From Embleya sp040629175 (GTDB taxonomy: Bacteria; Actinomycetota; Actinomycetes; Streptomycetales; Streptomycetaceae), in NCBI RefSeq assembly GCF_040629175.1, contig NZ_JBEXUX010000024.1:1-64000 (forward strand): a stretch of 64,000 bases of DNA. Direction: 5' to 3'. The stretch's first letter is position 1. Each line of letters begins with the position of its first letter. Of the stretch, positions 1 through 9,089 are shown one piece after another. Below the pieces are notes generated by a model. The model had not been told where the DNA came from, did not search any database, and saw only the letters and a list, made by a program, of their open reading frames with translations. The translations under genes were made by a program, and so were the position numbers.

Positions 1-78
1 TGCCGTCTCAAAGGCGACGGCGTCCACCACGCCATGCTCGGCATCGCCCGCTTGCACAACCTCGCTCTCGCCGGATAG
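1..78 (+). CDS. Transposase, C-terminal end only (cut by window edge)
   Basis: Reading frame 1 is open from the first base to a TAG at 76-78 and encodes 25 residues ending GIARLHNLALAG. This is the usual C-terminal tail of a family of actinobacterial DDE transposases, in which a His-Asn-Leu-Ala-Leu-Ala-Gly ending is common. The rest of the gene lies before the window, so whether the transposase is intact cannot be judged. It marks the left flank as mobile-element rich, in line with the Tn3 debris near 1.9-2.5 kb. Confidence 0.55.
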   Translation, partial: CRLKGDGVHHAMLGIARLHNLALAG

Positions 79-140
79 CCGACGAGTTCGCGCAGATGCC
101 GACCGCATCCGCAACTCGAAGATCACTTGTGGGACAACCT

Positions 141-698
141 TTAGCGTGCGGCGAGGCGGGACTTCTTGACTTTGTTGCCGCAGGTGTTCATGGAGCACCA
201 GCGGCGGTTCGCTCCACGGCTGGTGTCGAGGAAGAGGCCGGCACACCCGGAGCCCTCGCAGGTCTTGATGTGGCTGCGATGGGGGCCTCCGATGGCCTGG
301 ATCGCATCATTGGCCAAGACGCCCAGGGCATCGGCGACGAGAGCCGTCTCGGTCAGGCGCCAGTGGGCGTTGCCACCTTCAAGGGCGATGGTGGCGTGTC
401 CAGCGGCGGCCGAGGCGTTGATCGTGTCGATGTCGGAGGCGTCAGGGCTGGTTCGCTGTGCGGTTGCGGCGCCGATTCGGTAGATGGTCTCACGGAGTTC
501 AAGGGCCCGGCTCAGTTCGGCCGAGGTGAGTTCGCTGCCTGTGCCAAGTCCGTTGACGTCCAGCCACAGCCCCAACCGGGCGGGGTCGTGCAGTCGTTCC
601 ACGGGAGTGTCGCTCGCGCGATCGCTGACCGTCGCGGTGAAGCGGAACGCCAGGACCTCGTTGTCCAGCCGGAAGGCTCGCCGCGCTTCCTTGCTCAT
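141..698 (-). CDS. CGNR zinc-finger (ABATE-domain) regulatory protein
   Basis: A 185-residue protein of the actinobacterial ABATE/CGNR family, putative transcription regulators with an N-terminal ligand-binding-like domain and a C-terminal zinc finger. The C-terminus shows four cysteines around residues 147-173 (KTCEGSGC, then WCSMNTCGN) followed by a basic tail, which is the CGNR finger signature (here CGNK). Length is normal for the family. It is divergent from the dehydrogenase gene at 818. The 119-bp gap between them holds two copies of a 19-bp palindrome, so the protein probably binds there and controls both genes. That regulatory role is inference; the fold assignment is firm. Confidence 0.85.
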   Translation of the reverse strand: MSKEARRAFRLDNEVLAFRFTATVSDRASDTPVERLHDPARLGLWLDVNGLGTGSELTSAELSRALELRETIYRIGAATAQRTSPDASDIDTINASAAAGHATIALEGGNAHWRLTETALVADALGVLANDAIQAIGGPHRSHIKTCEGSGCAGLFLDTSRGANRRWCSMNTCGNKVKKSRLAAR

Positions 699-732
699 GT
701 CGGACCTCCATCGTGACCATCAACACTCCAGT

Positions 733-751
733 GAACCGTCTCAGCCGGTTC
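733..751. promoter_or_regulatory. Palindromic operator 1, GAACCGTCTCAGCCGGTTC
   Basis: A 19-bp inverted repeat (arms GAACCG and CGGTTC) in the gap between the CGNR regulator and the dehydrogenase. A second copy lies 48 bp further on. Both fit the consensus GAACCGnCTnAGnCGGTTC. The position and duplication suggest a binding site for the divergently encoded CGNR protein. Confidence 0.65.
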
Positions 752-780
752 GACACGATCGTATCCCCATGCCAGAATCT

Positions 781-799
781 GAACCGTCTCAGGCGGTTC
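781..799. promoter_or_regulatory. Palindromic operator 2, GAACCGTCTCAGGCGGTTC
   Basis: Second copy of the 19-bp palindrome, differing from operator 1 at one base and ending 18 bp before the ATG of the dehydrogenase at 818. It lies just upstream of the ribosome-binding site GAAGGGGAG, where a bound repressor could block transcription of the dehydrogenase. Confidence 0.65.
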
Positions 800-817
800 A
801 ACGAAGGGGAGATTCGC

Positions 818-1681
818 ATGAGCGACGTCGCCGTCATCGGCCTCGGTGCGATGGGACGTCCCATCGCACGCAACCTCTTGCGGGCCGGCCACGAGGTCAC
901 CGTATGGAACCGCTCCGACGGGCCCGCGGACGAGCTGGTCGCCGCCGGTGCCCGACGAGCAGCTTCCGTCTCCGATGCGCTCCAGGCACCGGTGGTCTTC
1001 TCGGTTCTCTCGAACGACCAGGCCGTTGCCCAGACCCTTCTCGACCCCGGCGTCCTCGCCGACACTCCGGCCGGCACTGTTCACGTCAACCTGGCAACGG
1101 TGAGTACGCGCTTGGCCCGTCGTGCCGCCGAAATCCATGCCGAGCACGGTGTCGGCTATGTCGCGGCCCCGGTTTTCGGCAGGGTGCCCGTCGCCGAAGC
1201 CGGGGCCCTCAATGTTCTCGCCGCGGGCGCCCCCGCCCTGATCGACCGGGTGCAGCCGTTCTTCAACGTGATCGGCTCCCGCACCTGGCGCCTCGGTGAC
1301 CAGCCGGAACAGGCCAACCTCGTCAAGATCCTCGGCAACTACCTCATTGCCTGTTCGATCCAATCCCTCGGTGAGGCGATCAGTCTCGCCGAGAGCACCG
1401 GGGTGGATTCCGGGCACCTCGTGGAGCTGCTGACCTCGACGCTGTTCCCGGGTCCGGTGTACTCCTCCTATGGCGCGCTGATCGCCGAGCGCCGCTACCG
1501 GCCGGCCGGGTTCACGACCGTCCTCGGTCGCAAGGACCTCCACCTCGCCCTTGCTGCGGCGCAGGAACACGACGTCCCGCTGCCCACGGGTGAGCTGCTG
1601 CGTGGGGTCTTCGAGCAAGCCATCGCCGCCGGACACGGCGAGGACGACTGGGCCTCCATCGCGCAGCAGCAGCGTCGATAG
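818..1681 (+). CDS. NAD(P)-dependent oxidoreductase, beta-hydroxyacid dehydrogenase family
   Basis: A 287-residue member of the 3-hydroxyisobutyrate/6-phosphogluconate dehydrogenase-like family, which oxidises beta-hydroxyacids or reduces the matching semialdehydes. The N-terminus has the Rossmann dinucleotide motif GLGAMGRPIARNLL followed by the usual VTVWNR second strand. The middle contains an NLVKILGNYL stretch corresponding to the catalytic-lysine helix of the family. The ATG at 818 is chosen over the in-frame ATG at 713 because it has a good ribosome-binding site (GAAGGGGAG) and puts the Rossmann strand at residue 4; the longer form would read through both operator palindromes. It is divergent from and probably regulated by the CGNR gene. 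The substrate is unknown. Confidence 0.85.
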   Translation: MSDVAVIGLGAMGRPIARNLLRAGHEVTVWNRSDGPADELVAAGARRAASVSDALQAPVVFSVLSNDQAVAQTLLDPGVLADTPAGTVHVNLATVSTRLARRAAEIHAEHGVGYVAAPVFGRVPVAEAGALNVLAAGAPALIDRVQPFFNVIGSRTWRLGDQPEQANLVKILGNYLIACSIQSLGEAISLAESTGVDSGHLVELLTSTLFPGPVYSSYGALIAERRYRPAGFTTVLGRKDLHLALAAAQEHDVPLPTGELLRGVFEQAIAAGHGEDDWASIAQQQRR

Positions 1682-1900
1682 GCGAGACCCCGTGGTCTCC
1701 ATCGAAGAACGGCGCCCCTGGCCCAAGGAGCCGGCGGCGCTCCGCCTTGTTGCGCTCATTGCCGTCCAGTCCGAAATCGACGGTCGATTGGCAACGCAGC
1801 GGGGGTGGGGTCCCCGGGCCGGGATCGGAGCGGCAGCAATCAGTTGATCGACGGCCCTTTTGATTCCGCTGCCGATGAGCGTGGTGATACCCGGTCACCG

Positions 1901-2470
1901 TCACGGCGTGACCGTGCCGAGCTGCGAGTACACGCACACCGACTTGCGCTCGACGTGCCAGTGGATGAGCACCCCGGGGCCGTAGTACAGCTGGTGCCAC
2001 CGGGTCATCAGGTTCGAGGACCAGGACCCGAACCTGCGGCGGTCGGACACCCCCGCGGCCCCGGTGCCCCACCACGACTCGTTCCGGACGGCGAACGTGG
2101 CGTTCACCAGCCTCACCAACCCCGCGCACAGGTTCGCCCGGTTGACGAACACGTGCCGCACCCGCCGCAGCGTCGACTCCGACTCGCCGTGCCTGCCGGT
2201 CACCGCCACCCGTTCGATGCCCATGTTCTTCCCCAGCCCGAACAGCACCAGCAGCCAGCGGCGCAGTACGGCACGCGGCAGGTTCTCCCGGGTTGATCGA
2301 TCGTTCCCCAACGCCGCTCGATCTCGGATTTGATCGCGGCCACGTACTCGGGCTCCTCCTGCTTCGGCCGGGCGAGACCTTGATCCACGGCTCGCCATAC
2401 CGGCGCACGATCGCCACCACCCCGCCGCTGGTGTCCCAATTCGACCGGCGCGTCGCGGGCTTCGTCCGGA
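1901..2470 (-). pseudogene. tnpA: Tn3-family transposase (TnpA), broken fragment
   Basis: Three minus-strand frames each hold a piece of a Tn3 TnpA in the correct order. About 2470-2390 encodes a TSGGVVAIVRRYGEPWIKVSP stretch (cut to the last part at 2397-2295 in another frame, VAAIKSEIERRWGTID). A third frame at about 2283-1904 contains LVLFGLGKNMGIERVA, then RRFGSWSSNLMTRWH and VLIHWHVERKSVCVYSQL. These are conserved catalytic-region blocks of Tn3 transposases. At least two frameshifts and a deletion separate them, and both ends of the roughly 1000-residue protein are missing. No Tn3 terminal repeats were found beside it. Confidence 0.8.
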
Positions 2471-2584
2471 ACGTCTGAACACCAGCCGGGCCCAAGGGTC
2501 CCCGAGCGCGTCCCATCCGCCCGGGGCGGACCGTCCGAATTCCGTACGGTCCGCCGTCCCGGGCGGATTGCGGGCAGGTACGGG

Positions 2585-3346
2585 TCAGGACAGCGCGCCC
2601 CGGCGCGCGAGGACGCCGCCCAAGGCGGTTGCCGCAGCGCGCAGCGCGGCAATGTGGGTCTCGGGGCGGAAGCGGGGGCTGGGCCCGGCCACGCTGATCG
2701 CCGCGATGGGTTCGTCGTCCGGGCCCAGGACGGGCGCGGCCACGCACACCAGGCCGACTGCGGACTCCTCGTACTCGAACGCGACGCCGTTTTCCAGCAC
2801 GGCGTGCAACTGCCGGCGCAGCAGCCCCGGCGCGACCACGGTGTGCGGGGTGCGCCGCTCCGGCGGCCCGGCGAGCACGGTGCGCCGCAGGTCGTCGTCG
2901 CCGTACGCGAGCAGCGCCTTGCCGATCGCGGTGCAGTGCATCGGCATCCGGCCGCCGACCCGGGAGGGGCTGCGCGCCTGGCGATGTCCGCCGATCTTGG
3001 CGATGTACACGACGTCGGTGCCCTCGCGCACGCCGAGGTGGACGATCTCGTGGGTGCGTTCGTACAGGTCCTGGAGGAACGGCATGGCCAATTCGAGCAA
3101 TCCGCGTTCGACCGATGCCCGCATGCCGAGCTCGAACAAGGCGCCGCTGAGCCGATAGCCCCCCGGCAGCCGGTCCAGCAGTCGCAGCGCCACCAACTCC
3201 CCGGTGAGCCGGTGCACGGTGGCCTTGTGCAGGCCCGTACGGCGCACCAACTCCGCGAGCGGGACGGCGCGGTCGTGGACGGTGAACGCCTCCAGGATGG
3301 CGGTCGCCTTGCTCAGGACGCTGTTGCGGTCGGGGGCGGCGGGCAT
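2585..3346 (-). CDS. IclR-family transcriptional regulator
   Basis: A 253-residue IclR-type regulator. The N-terminal winged helix-turn-helix covers roughly residues 10-70 (AILEAFTVHDRAVPLAELVRRTG, then LHKATVHRLTGEL). The C-terminal effector domain holds the typical blocks VHLGVREGTDVVYIAKI, MHCTAIGKALLA and ISVAGPSPRF. The ATG at 3346 gives a normal IclR length. It is transcribed away from the hydratase gene at 3416 across a 69-bp shared promoter space, so it is probably the local regulator of the lower aromatic pathway, responding to an aromatic acid or a pathway intermediate. Confidence 0.9.
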   Translation of the reverse strand: MPAAPDRNSVLSKATAILEAFTVHDRAVPLAELVRRTGLHKATVHRLTGELVALRLLDRLPGGYRLSGALFELGMRASVERGLLELAMPFLQDLYERTHEIVHLGVREGTDVVYIAKIGGHRQARSPSRVGGRMPMHCTAIGKALLAYGDDDLRRTVLAGPPERRTPHTVVAPGLLRRQLHAVLENGVAFEYEESAVGLVCVAAPVLGPDDEPIAAISVAGPSPRFRPETHIAALRAAATALGGVLARRGALS

Positions 3347-3415
3347 CCGCCCAGTGTATCGCTGAGCGAGACGCTTCGATTGTGGTGGCCTCTCGGCGGC
3401 CGCGACGATGCCGCC

Positions 3416-4240
3416 ATGACCAGTACTTCCCCCTACGACGAAGACGCGGTGCGAGTCGCCGCCGAACGGCTGCTCGAGGCCGCCGAGACCGGCATTCCCT
3501 GCGCCCCGGTCCGCGACCTGATCGGTCCGGGCGACCTGGCCGCGGCGTACGGCGTCCAGCGTCGCGTCGTCGCCGACCGGCTGGCCCGCGGCGCCCGGGT
3601 CGTCGGCCGCAAGATCGGCCTCACCTCCACCGCCGTCCAGCGGCAACTGGGCGTCGACCGGCCCGACTTCGGAGTGCTCTTCGACGACATGGGCCACGCC
3701 GACGGCCAGGTGATCCCGTACCGCACGGTGCTGCAACCCCGGGTCGAGGCGGAGGTGGCGTTCGTACTGGGCGCCGATCTCGCCGACGGGCCGCTCGACC
3801 TCGACCAGGTGCGTGATGCCATCGACTACGCGGTCGCGGCCCTGGAGATCTGCGGCAGCCGGGTGCGCGACTGGGACATCCGCTTCGCCGACACCGTGGC
3901 CGACAACGCCTCGTCGGGCGCGTACGTCCTGGGCGCGGTCCGCAAGAGCCTCGACGAACTCGTGCCGCGCGAGGTGCGGATGACCATGACGGCCGGGGGA
4001 GAGGTGGTCTCCGCCGGCACCGGCGCCGCCTGCCTGGGCGACCCGATCGAGGCGGTGGCCTGGCTGGCCCGGCAGGCCCGCGACCTCGGCGATCCGCTGC
4101 GCGCCGGGCAACTCGTGCTCTCCGGAGCGCTGGGGCCGATGCACCCCGTGGCGCCCGGGGACAACGTCCGCGCCGACATCACCGGGCTCGGCGCGGTCGC
4201 GATCGACTTCGGCCCGGACTTCGACGAGGAGGGTTCATGA
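3416..4240 (+). CDS. mhpD: 2-hydroxypenta-2,4-dienoate hydratase (2-keto-4-pentenoate hydratase)
   Basis: A 274-residue member of the fumarylacetoacetate hydrolase-like hydratase family, which adds water to 2-hydroxypenta-2,4-dienoate to give 4-hydroxy-2-oxovalerate. Family blocks visible are GRKIGLTSTAVQRQLGVDRPD near residue 60, an EAEVAFVLG acidic metal-site segment near 105, and the C-terminal VLSGALGPMHPVAPGDNV block. Length is typical. It starts an operon: its TGA overlaps the ATG of the acetaldehyde dehydrogenase gene, followed by the aldolase. The three genes are the canonical lower meta-cleavage pathway. Steroid-type homologues (HsaE) are equally possible by family. Confidence 0.92.
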   Translation: MTSTSPYDEDAVRVAAERLLEAAETGIPCAPVRDLIGPGDLAAAYGVQRRVVADRLARGARVVGRKIGLTSTAVQRQLGVDRPDFGVLFDDMGHADGQVIPYRTVLQPRVEAEVAFVLGADLADGPLDLDQVRDAIDYAVAALEICGSRVRDWDIRFADTVADNASSGAYVLGAVRKSLDELVPREVRMTMTAGGEVVSAGTGAACLGDPIEAVAWLARQARDLGDPLRAGQLVLSGALGPMHPVAPGDNVRADITGLGAVAIDFGPDFDEEGS

Positions 4241-5238
4241 CCAGGACCAAGGTCGCCGTCATCGGATCGGGCAACATCGGCACCGATTTGATGATCAAGG
4301 TGCTGCGCACCGCCGAACACCTGGAGATGGGTGCGATGGTCGGCATCGACGCCGACTCCGACGGCCTGGCCCGCGCCCGCCGGCTCGGCGTACCGACCAC
4401 CCACGACGGGGTCGAGGGGCTGATCGCGATGCCCGGATTCGACGAGATCGGGATCGTCTTCGACGCCACCTCGGCCAAGGCGCACGTCCACAACGCGGCC
4501 CGGCTGCGGCCGTACGGCAAGCGGCTGATCGACCTCACGCCCGCGGCGCTGGGACCGTACGTCGTCCCTGCGGTCAACCTCGAACAGCATCTCGACGCCG
4601 ACAACGTCAACATGGTCACCTGCGGCGGCCAGGCCACCATTCCGGTGGTCGCGGCGATCGGCGCAGTGGCCCCGGTCGCCTACGCCGAGATCGTGGCCTC
4701 CATCGCCTCGAAGTCCGCCGGACCGGGCACGCGCGCCAACATCGACGAGTTCACCGAGACCACCTCGGCCGCGATCGTCGAGGTCGGCGGCGCCCGGCGC
4801 GGCAAGGCGATCATCGTCCTCAACCCCGCCGAGCCCCCGCTGATCATGCGCGACACCGTTCTGGCGCTGGTCCACGCGCCCGGCCCCGACACGGTGGAGG
4901 AGATCCGGGAGTCGGTGGCCACGATGGTCGCCGCCGTCGCCGAGTACGTGCCCGGCTACCGGCTCAAGCAGGAGGTCCAGGTGACCCCCGTCCCCGCCGA
5001 CCTACCGGTGGAGACCCTGCTGGCTTTTGGCACGGACCGCCCCACCCACCAGGTCTCGGTATTCCTGGAGGTCGAGGGCGCCGCCCACTACCTGCCCGCC
5101 TACGCCGGAAACCTCGACATCATGACCTCGGCCGCGCTCCGCGTCGGCGAACGGATGGCGGCCCGCGACGCGGCCCGCGGCCCGGACGCCGACAACGGCC
5201 GCGGCACCACCCGCCGGCACGTGGAGGCCGCCTCGTGA
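4237..5238 (+). CDS. mhpF: Acetaldehyde dehydrogenase (acetylating)
   Basis: A 333-residue cytosolic enzyme that converts acetaldehyde, NAD and CoA to acetyl-CoA, normally receiving acetaldehyde through a channel from the partner aldolase. The NAD motif GSGNIGTD is at residues 10-17 and the catalytic cysteine is C129 in NMVTCGGQATIPV, both family hallmarks. Length matches MhpF/DmpF/HsaG. It overlaps the hydratase gene by ATGA and the aldolase gene by GTGA, so all three are translationally coupled and probably made in equal amounts. Confidence 0.95.
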   Translation: MTRTKVAVIGSGNIGTDLMIKVLRTAEHLEMGAMVGIDADSDGLARARRLGVPTTHDGVEGLIAMPGFDEIGIVFDATSAKAHVHNAARLRPYGKRLIDLTPAALGPYVVPAVNLEQHLDADNVNMVTCGGQATIPVVAAIGAVAPVAYAEIVASIASKSAGPGTRANIDEFTETTSAAIVEVGGARRGKAIIVLNPAEPPLIMRDTVLALVHAPGPDTVEEIRESVATMVAAVAEYVPGYRLKQEVQVTPVPADLPVETLLAFGTDRPTHQVSVFLEVEGAAHYLPAYAGNLDIMTSAALRVGERMAARDAARGPDADNGRGTTRRHVEAAS

Positions 5239-6239
5239 GCACCCCGATCCTCGTCCAGGACGTCACCCTGCGGGACGGCATGCACGCCGTCCGGCACCGG
5301 ATCACCCCCGCGGACGTCGCGCGAATCGTCGCCGCCCTCGACCGGGCCGGTGTGGACGCCATCGAAGTGGCGCACGGCGACGGCCTCGCCGGCGGCTCGC
5401 TCAACTACGGCCCCGGCTCACACAGCGACTGGGCCTGGATCGAAGCCGCCGCCTCCGTGCTGGAGCGCGCCCGACTGACCACCCTGCTGCTGCCCGGCGT
5501 CGGCACCATCCACGACCTGCGACGCGCCTACGACCTGGGGGTCCGCTCGGTCCGCGTCGCCACGCACTGCACCGAGGCCGACATCTCCGCGCAGCACATC
5601 GCCGCGGCGCGCGAACTCGGCATGGACGTCTCCGGATTCCTGATGCTCTCGCACATGGCCCCGCCGGAGGCACTTGCCGAACAGGCCCGGCTGATGGAGT
5701 CGTACGGCGCGCACTGCGTCTACGTCACCGACTCCGGCGGCCGGCTCACCATGAACGACGTCGCCGCCCGGGTGCGGGCGTATCGGGACGTGCTGCGGCC
5801 GGAGACCGAGATCGGGATCCACGCCCACGAGAACCTCTCGCTCTCGGTGGCAAATTCGGTGGTCGCGGTGGAGAACGGCTGCTTCCGCGTGGACGCCTCG
5901 CTGGCCGGGCACGGTGCGGGCGCCGGAAACTGCCCGCTGGAGGCGTTCATCGCGGTCGCCGACCTGTCCGGCTTCGCCCACGGCTGTGACCTGTTCGCCC
6001 TCCAGGACGCGGCCGACGACCTGGTCCGTCCGCTCCAGGACCGCCCGGTCCGGGTCGATCGCGAAACCCTCACCCTGGGCTACGCGGGCGTCTACTCGTC
6101 CTTCCTGCGCCATGCCGAAGCCGCCTCCGCGCGCTACGGCGTGGACGTGCGCGACCTCCTCATGGAGTGCGGCCGGCGAGGTTTGGTGGGCGGCCAGGAG
6201 GACATGATCGTCGACATCGCCCTGACCCTGTCCGCCTGA
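5235..6239 (+). CDS. mhpE: 4-hydroxy-2-oxovalerate aldolase
   Basis: A 334-residue DRE-TIM metallolyase that splits 4-hydroxy-2-oxovalerate into pyruvate and acetaldehyde. The N-terminus has QDVTLRDGMHAVRH (metal and substrate residues), and GIHAHENLSLSVANS carries the H-x-H metal ligands. The C-terminus is the DmpG-like communication domain. It starts at the GTG overlapping the dehydrogenase stop and ends the operon. With the two genes before it, it completes conversion of a 2-hydroxydienoate to pyruvate and acetyl-CoA, the end of the pathway whose upper half is encoded at 9441-14437. Confidence 0.95.
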   Translation: MSTPILVQDVTLRDGMHAVRHRITPADVARIVAALDRAGVDAIEVAHGDGLAGGSLNYGPGSHSDWAWIEAAASVLERARLTTLLLPGVGTIHDLRRAYDLGVRSVRVATHCTEADISAQHIAAARELGMDVSGFLMLSHMAPPEALAEQARLMESYGAHCVYVTDSGGRLTMNDVAARVRAYRDVLRPETEIGIHAHENLSLSVANSVVAVENGCFRVDASLAGHGAGAGNCPLEAFIAVADLSGFAHGCDLFALQDAADDLVRPLQDRPVRVDRETLTLGYAGVYSSFLRHAEAASARYGVDVRDLLMECGRRGLVGGQEDMIVDIALTLSA

Positions 6240-6369
6240 CGGCCCGCACGGCCCCGGAGCGCGAAACCGAAGGTGCGCAACGGTGTTCGCAAGGTACACG
6301 CGCCGACGGACGGACGTTACCGGGGACTTCCGGGACATCGCGCGGTGACACCGTGACCACCGTGCAGGA

Positions 6370-6576
6370 CTACAAGAACCTGCGTGACGGGATCGCCCGC
6401 GTCACCGCGAGCGGCTGGACGCGGTGTTCGCGGGCGAGGCCGCGTCGGGCGCGCCGACACCACCCGACCGGGATGGATCGGCCGACGACGTGGGTGATGA
6501 TCGCCAGGTACGGCTCGGTGTTGGTGTCCAGCGCCCGCAGCGCGTCCCGTTCGATGTCCGCGCGGTGGGTGGTCAT
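6370..6576 (-). pseudogene. Unrecognised small gene remnant
   Basis: A 68-residue minus-strand frame (with the plausible segment ALDTNTEPYLAIITHVVGRS, then RVQPLAVTRAIPS) looks protein-like. What appears to be its upstream part (METLSVVHAGMTTPGEKTSLP, about 6660-6590) is in another frame, suggesting one frameshift. It lies just downstream of the decayed XRE regulator on the same strand and may have been its partner gene. No function can be given. The rest of 6240-6370 holds no recognisable gene. Confidence 0.35.
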
Positions 6577-6839
6577 CGTCGGGTCGGTCCGCTGCGGGGA
6601 GGGATGTCTTCTCGCCCGGTGTGGTCATTCCGGCATGTACGACACTCAGGGTTTCCATCACGGGGACTCCTTGTGCTTCGTGGGGGCGGCGGGCCACGGC
6701 CGTGCCTGTCGTCCCCGCGGATGCGACGCCGTGTGTCGGTGTGCCCCGCTGGGCTGCCCGGCCGCCGGGCCCGGGCGACGGCGTGGCCGCGCCGGGACGG
6801 GACCGCGGCGTGTGCGAGGGCGCCCGCCCGGGGCCGACG

Positions 6840-7790
6840 TCGCGCCGGGGTGTGGGATGCGTCGGCCATCAGCTCCAGGGCGTTCGCCCGGTCCCCGACC
6901 CCGGCACACGTATAGGCGGCGGTGCACCGCATCTGCGCGTAGGCGGCGGCCTGTTGCGGTGTGGTCAACCCGGTGGTCTCCCCGCGCGTGGCCGTGTCCG
7001 GCGTGGCGTGATGCGCCGTGGCCTCCTGTCCCTGGTGACGCAACACTCCGAGCAACCGTGCCGACGAGGCGGCCGTCGGCGGCGATCCGCTGTGGTGGGC
7101 GTACACGGTCGCCCGATCGGCGACGGTCCGCGCCCGCTGGTACCGGCCGATCTTGGAGAGGGTCTCGGTGGCGAGGTCGTGGCACGCGGCCGGACGGGCG
7201 AACGCGTCCGGGTCGGCCGCGCTGTCGGCGTGGGCCTGCCCGGCCGCGACCAACTCCGGCAGGGCCACGCCCAGTCGGGCGTGATCTGTCGTACAGCCCG
7301 CGAGCCTGCGCCAACCCGACGAGAACATCCGCTCCCGGTCGTGGGGAAGAGCGGACGGCGATGGACGCGAGCGCCTGATCGACCCCGCCGAGCACGGTCG
7401 CGGGGACGGCCGCGAGTGAGGCGGTCGGCGGGCAGCGTCGGCGCATCCGATCGCCCTCCTCGTCCCGCCGCACGGCGGTCCGGGCCACCCCAACCGGTAT
7501 CGGCGCGCTCACTCCCAGTACCGCACCCGGCACCCCGCCGGCATGTCCACGGCGCCGGCCGACCCGCGCAACACCGCCACGTCCACGTCCGAACGCGCGC
7601 CCGACTCCAACCGGGAGACCCCCGATGCGGAGCAACCCACGATCGAACCCAAGTCGCGCCGCCGCCAGTTCCGCGCCAACCGTCCGATCCGCACCCTTCC
7701 CCGTCCGGCGTTTCCGCTCGCGACGATGATCAACTTTCCCTGGTGCAGGGCGTGCCGGGCGGCGGATTCGAGCGAGGCGGTGTCGAATCC
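6840..7790 (-). pseudogene. XRE-family regulator, frameshifted
   Basis: Three consecutive minus-strand frames give one ordered protein. The first, about 7787-7509, reads GFDTASLESAARHALHQGKL then a helix-turn-helix DLGSIVGCSASGVSRLESG. The second, about 7500-7370, reads VARTAVRRDEEGDRMRRR then TASLAAVPATVLGGVDQAL. The third, about 7350-6846, reads a tetratricopeptide-like tail with HDLATETLSKIGRYQRAR. This is the layout of the large actinobacterial family of XRE regulators with a C-terminal helical repeat region. No start codon is evident at the 5' end and at least two frameshifts break it. Either a real pseudogene or assembly indels could explain this. Confidence 0.65.
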
Positions 7791-7922
7791 TCCGTGTGAA
7801 ATGCGGCCTCGGCGGGGGCGTCGCGCGTCGGCCCGACTCGATGTCGCGACGCCGAGAGAGTGATCCGCGCGAAGACGTCCCGTGCATCGAGGTGAGGACC
7901 CGATGCCGTGCCTGTCCGCGAC

Positions 7923-8786
7923 CTACACTCCCGGGGATGCCGGGAAGCCGTCGGCAACCAAGGCGGCGAGCCTTCGCGCGAGGGTCGAACCGGCTTCCAC
8001 CACGTGGATGAACAGGCTCAAGCCCGGGTCGTGTGTGACGTCGAGGCGCTCGTAGGGGAGCTTGAGGTCACCGATGGCCGGATGGTTCACATGCACGTCT
8101 CCCGAGCGATGGTGGACGATGTTGTGATCGTCCCAGCGGGACCTGAACTCCGGGCTGCGCAAGTTGAGATCGAGGATGAGCTTGGAGAGTTCGAGATCGT
8201 CGGGATGACGTGTGGCGTACCACCGGAGCGCTCCCACTGTCTCGTCGGCGACACGCTCCCATCGGCACTCGAAGGCTCGGCTGACCGGGTTGAGGAAGAT
8301 GAAGCGTGCCCGGTTGCCCTTGTCTTCGGGGTTGGTGAACAGGGGCGCGTAGACCGCGCGGGCCTCGCGGTTCCCGGCAAGGAAGTCCATGCGGTAGTTG
8401 GTGATCCACGCCGGCAGCGGACCGAGCGCATCGGTGATCACCTGTAGTGCCGGGCGTACGGCATCGCCGTGGTGATCCTGTGCCCTGGCGGCCGTCGGAA
8501 TCTTCTCCACGGAGTGCGCGAGGTCGTGGAGGTGCGTGGCCTCGAGATCGTTGAGGCCGAGGGCGCGCGCGATGGCGCCCAGGACGGCCTCGGAGACACG
8601 CACTTTCTGACCGCGTTCCAGGCGGGCGTAGTACTCGACGCTGATGCCGGCGAGCGCGGCCACCTCTTCCCGTCGGAGCCCGGGTACTCGCCGCCCGATG
8701 CCGGTCGCACCGTTGAAGCTTGTCGGGTTCACGCGTGCACGGCGGGAGCGGAGGAAACCTCCCAGGTCACTGTCTTCGGCTGCCAT
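7923..8786 (-). CDS. XRE-type regulator with MmyB-like ligand-binding domain
   Basis: A 287-residue protein with an N-terminal helix-turn-helix (RRVPGLRREEVAALAGISVE, then YYARLERGQ, about residues 30-60) followed by the MmyB-like PAS-related domain (residues about 100-280; AWITNYRMDFLAGNREARA and the later HHRSGDVHVNHPAIGDL segment). The architecture and length are standard for MmyB-like regulators, which in actinobacteria usually sit beside an oxidoreductase they control. The nearest candidate targets are the aromatic oxygenase genes starting at 9441, transcribed divergently. That link is inference. Confidence 0.88.
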   Translation of the reverse strand: MAAEDSDLGGFLRSRRARVNPTSFNGATGIGRRVPGLRREEVAALAGISVEYYARLERGQKVRVSEAVLGAIARALGLNDLEATHLHDLAHSVEKIPTAARAQDHHGDAVRPALQVITDALGPLPAWITNYRMDFLAGNREARAVYAPLFTNPEDKGNRARFIFLNPVSRAFECRWERVADETVGALRWYATRHPDDLELSKLILDLNLRSPEFRSRWDDHNIVHHRSGDVHVNHPAIGDLKLPYERLDVTHDPGLSLFIHVVEAGSTLARRLAALVADGFPASPGV

Positions 8787-9089
8787 GGTCCGAAACTGTA
8801 CGCCCGCGATGGCCGAACACGTACTGCCAGTACGCGTTACTTGGACCGCGTATCGACCGGCTCTGCCACGCGGCGGGCAATTCCCGCCACACTAAAGCCA
8901 CCCAGTTTCCGGTGATTCCGGTGCGGCACCACAACCGCCTCGGCGCCTGAACTGACGAGATCTGTCTGCACACGAGATCCGGGCACCGACCGCGGTCTAC
9001 GCGACCACAGAACGATCGAATCCGTCCCGGATCCTCGGCGCAAGGAAACAGCACCGTCTTCGCCGAGCGAGATCTTGAAGTGAGCACAC
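8787..9089. other. Intergenic region between MmyB regulator and VOC remnant
   Basis: Divergent promoter region for the regulator and the aromatic operon. No convincing gene, RNA or strong palindrome was found here. Confidence 0.4.

Noticed and set aside
1512..2747. Long minus-strand frame of about 411 codons
   Set aside because: Arginine/proline-rich composition and mixture of Tn3 fragments in several frames show it is not one gene.
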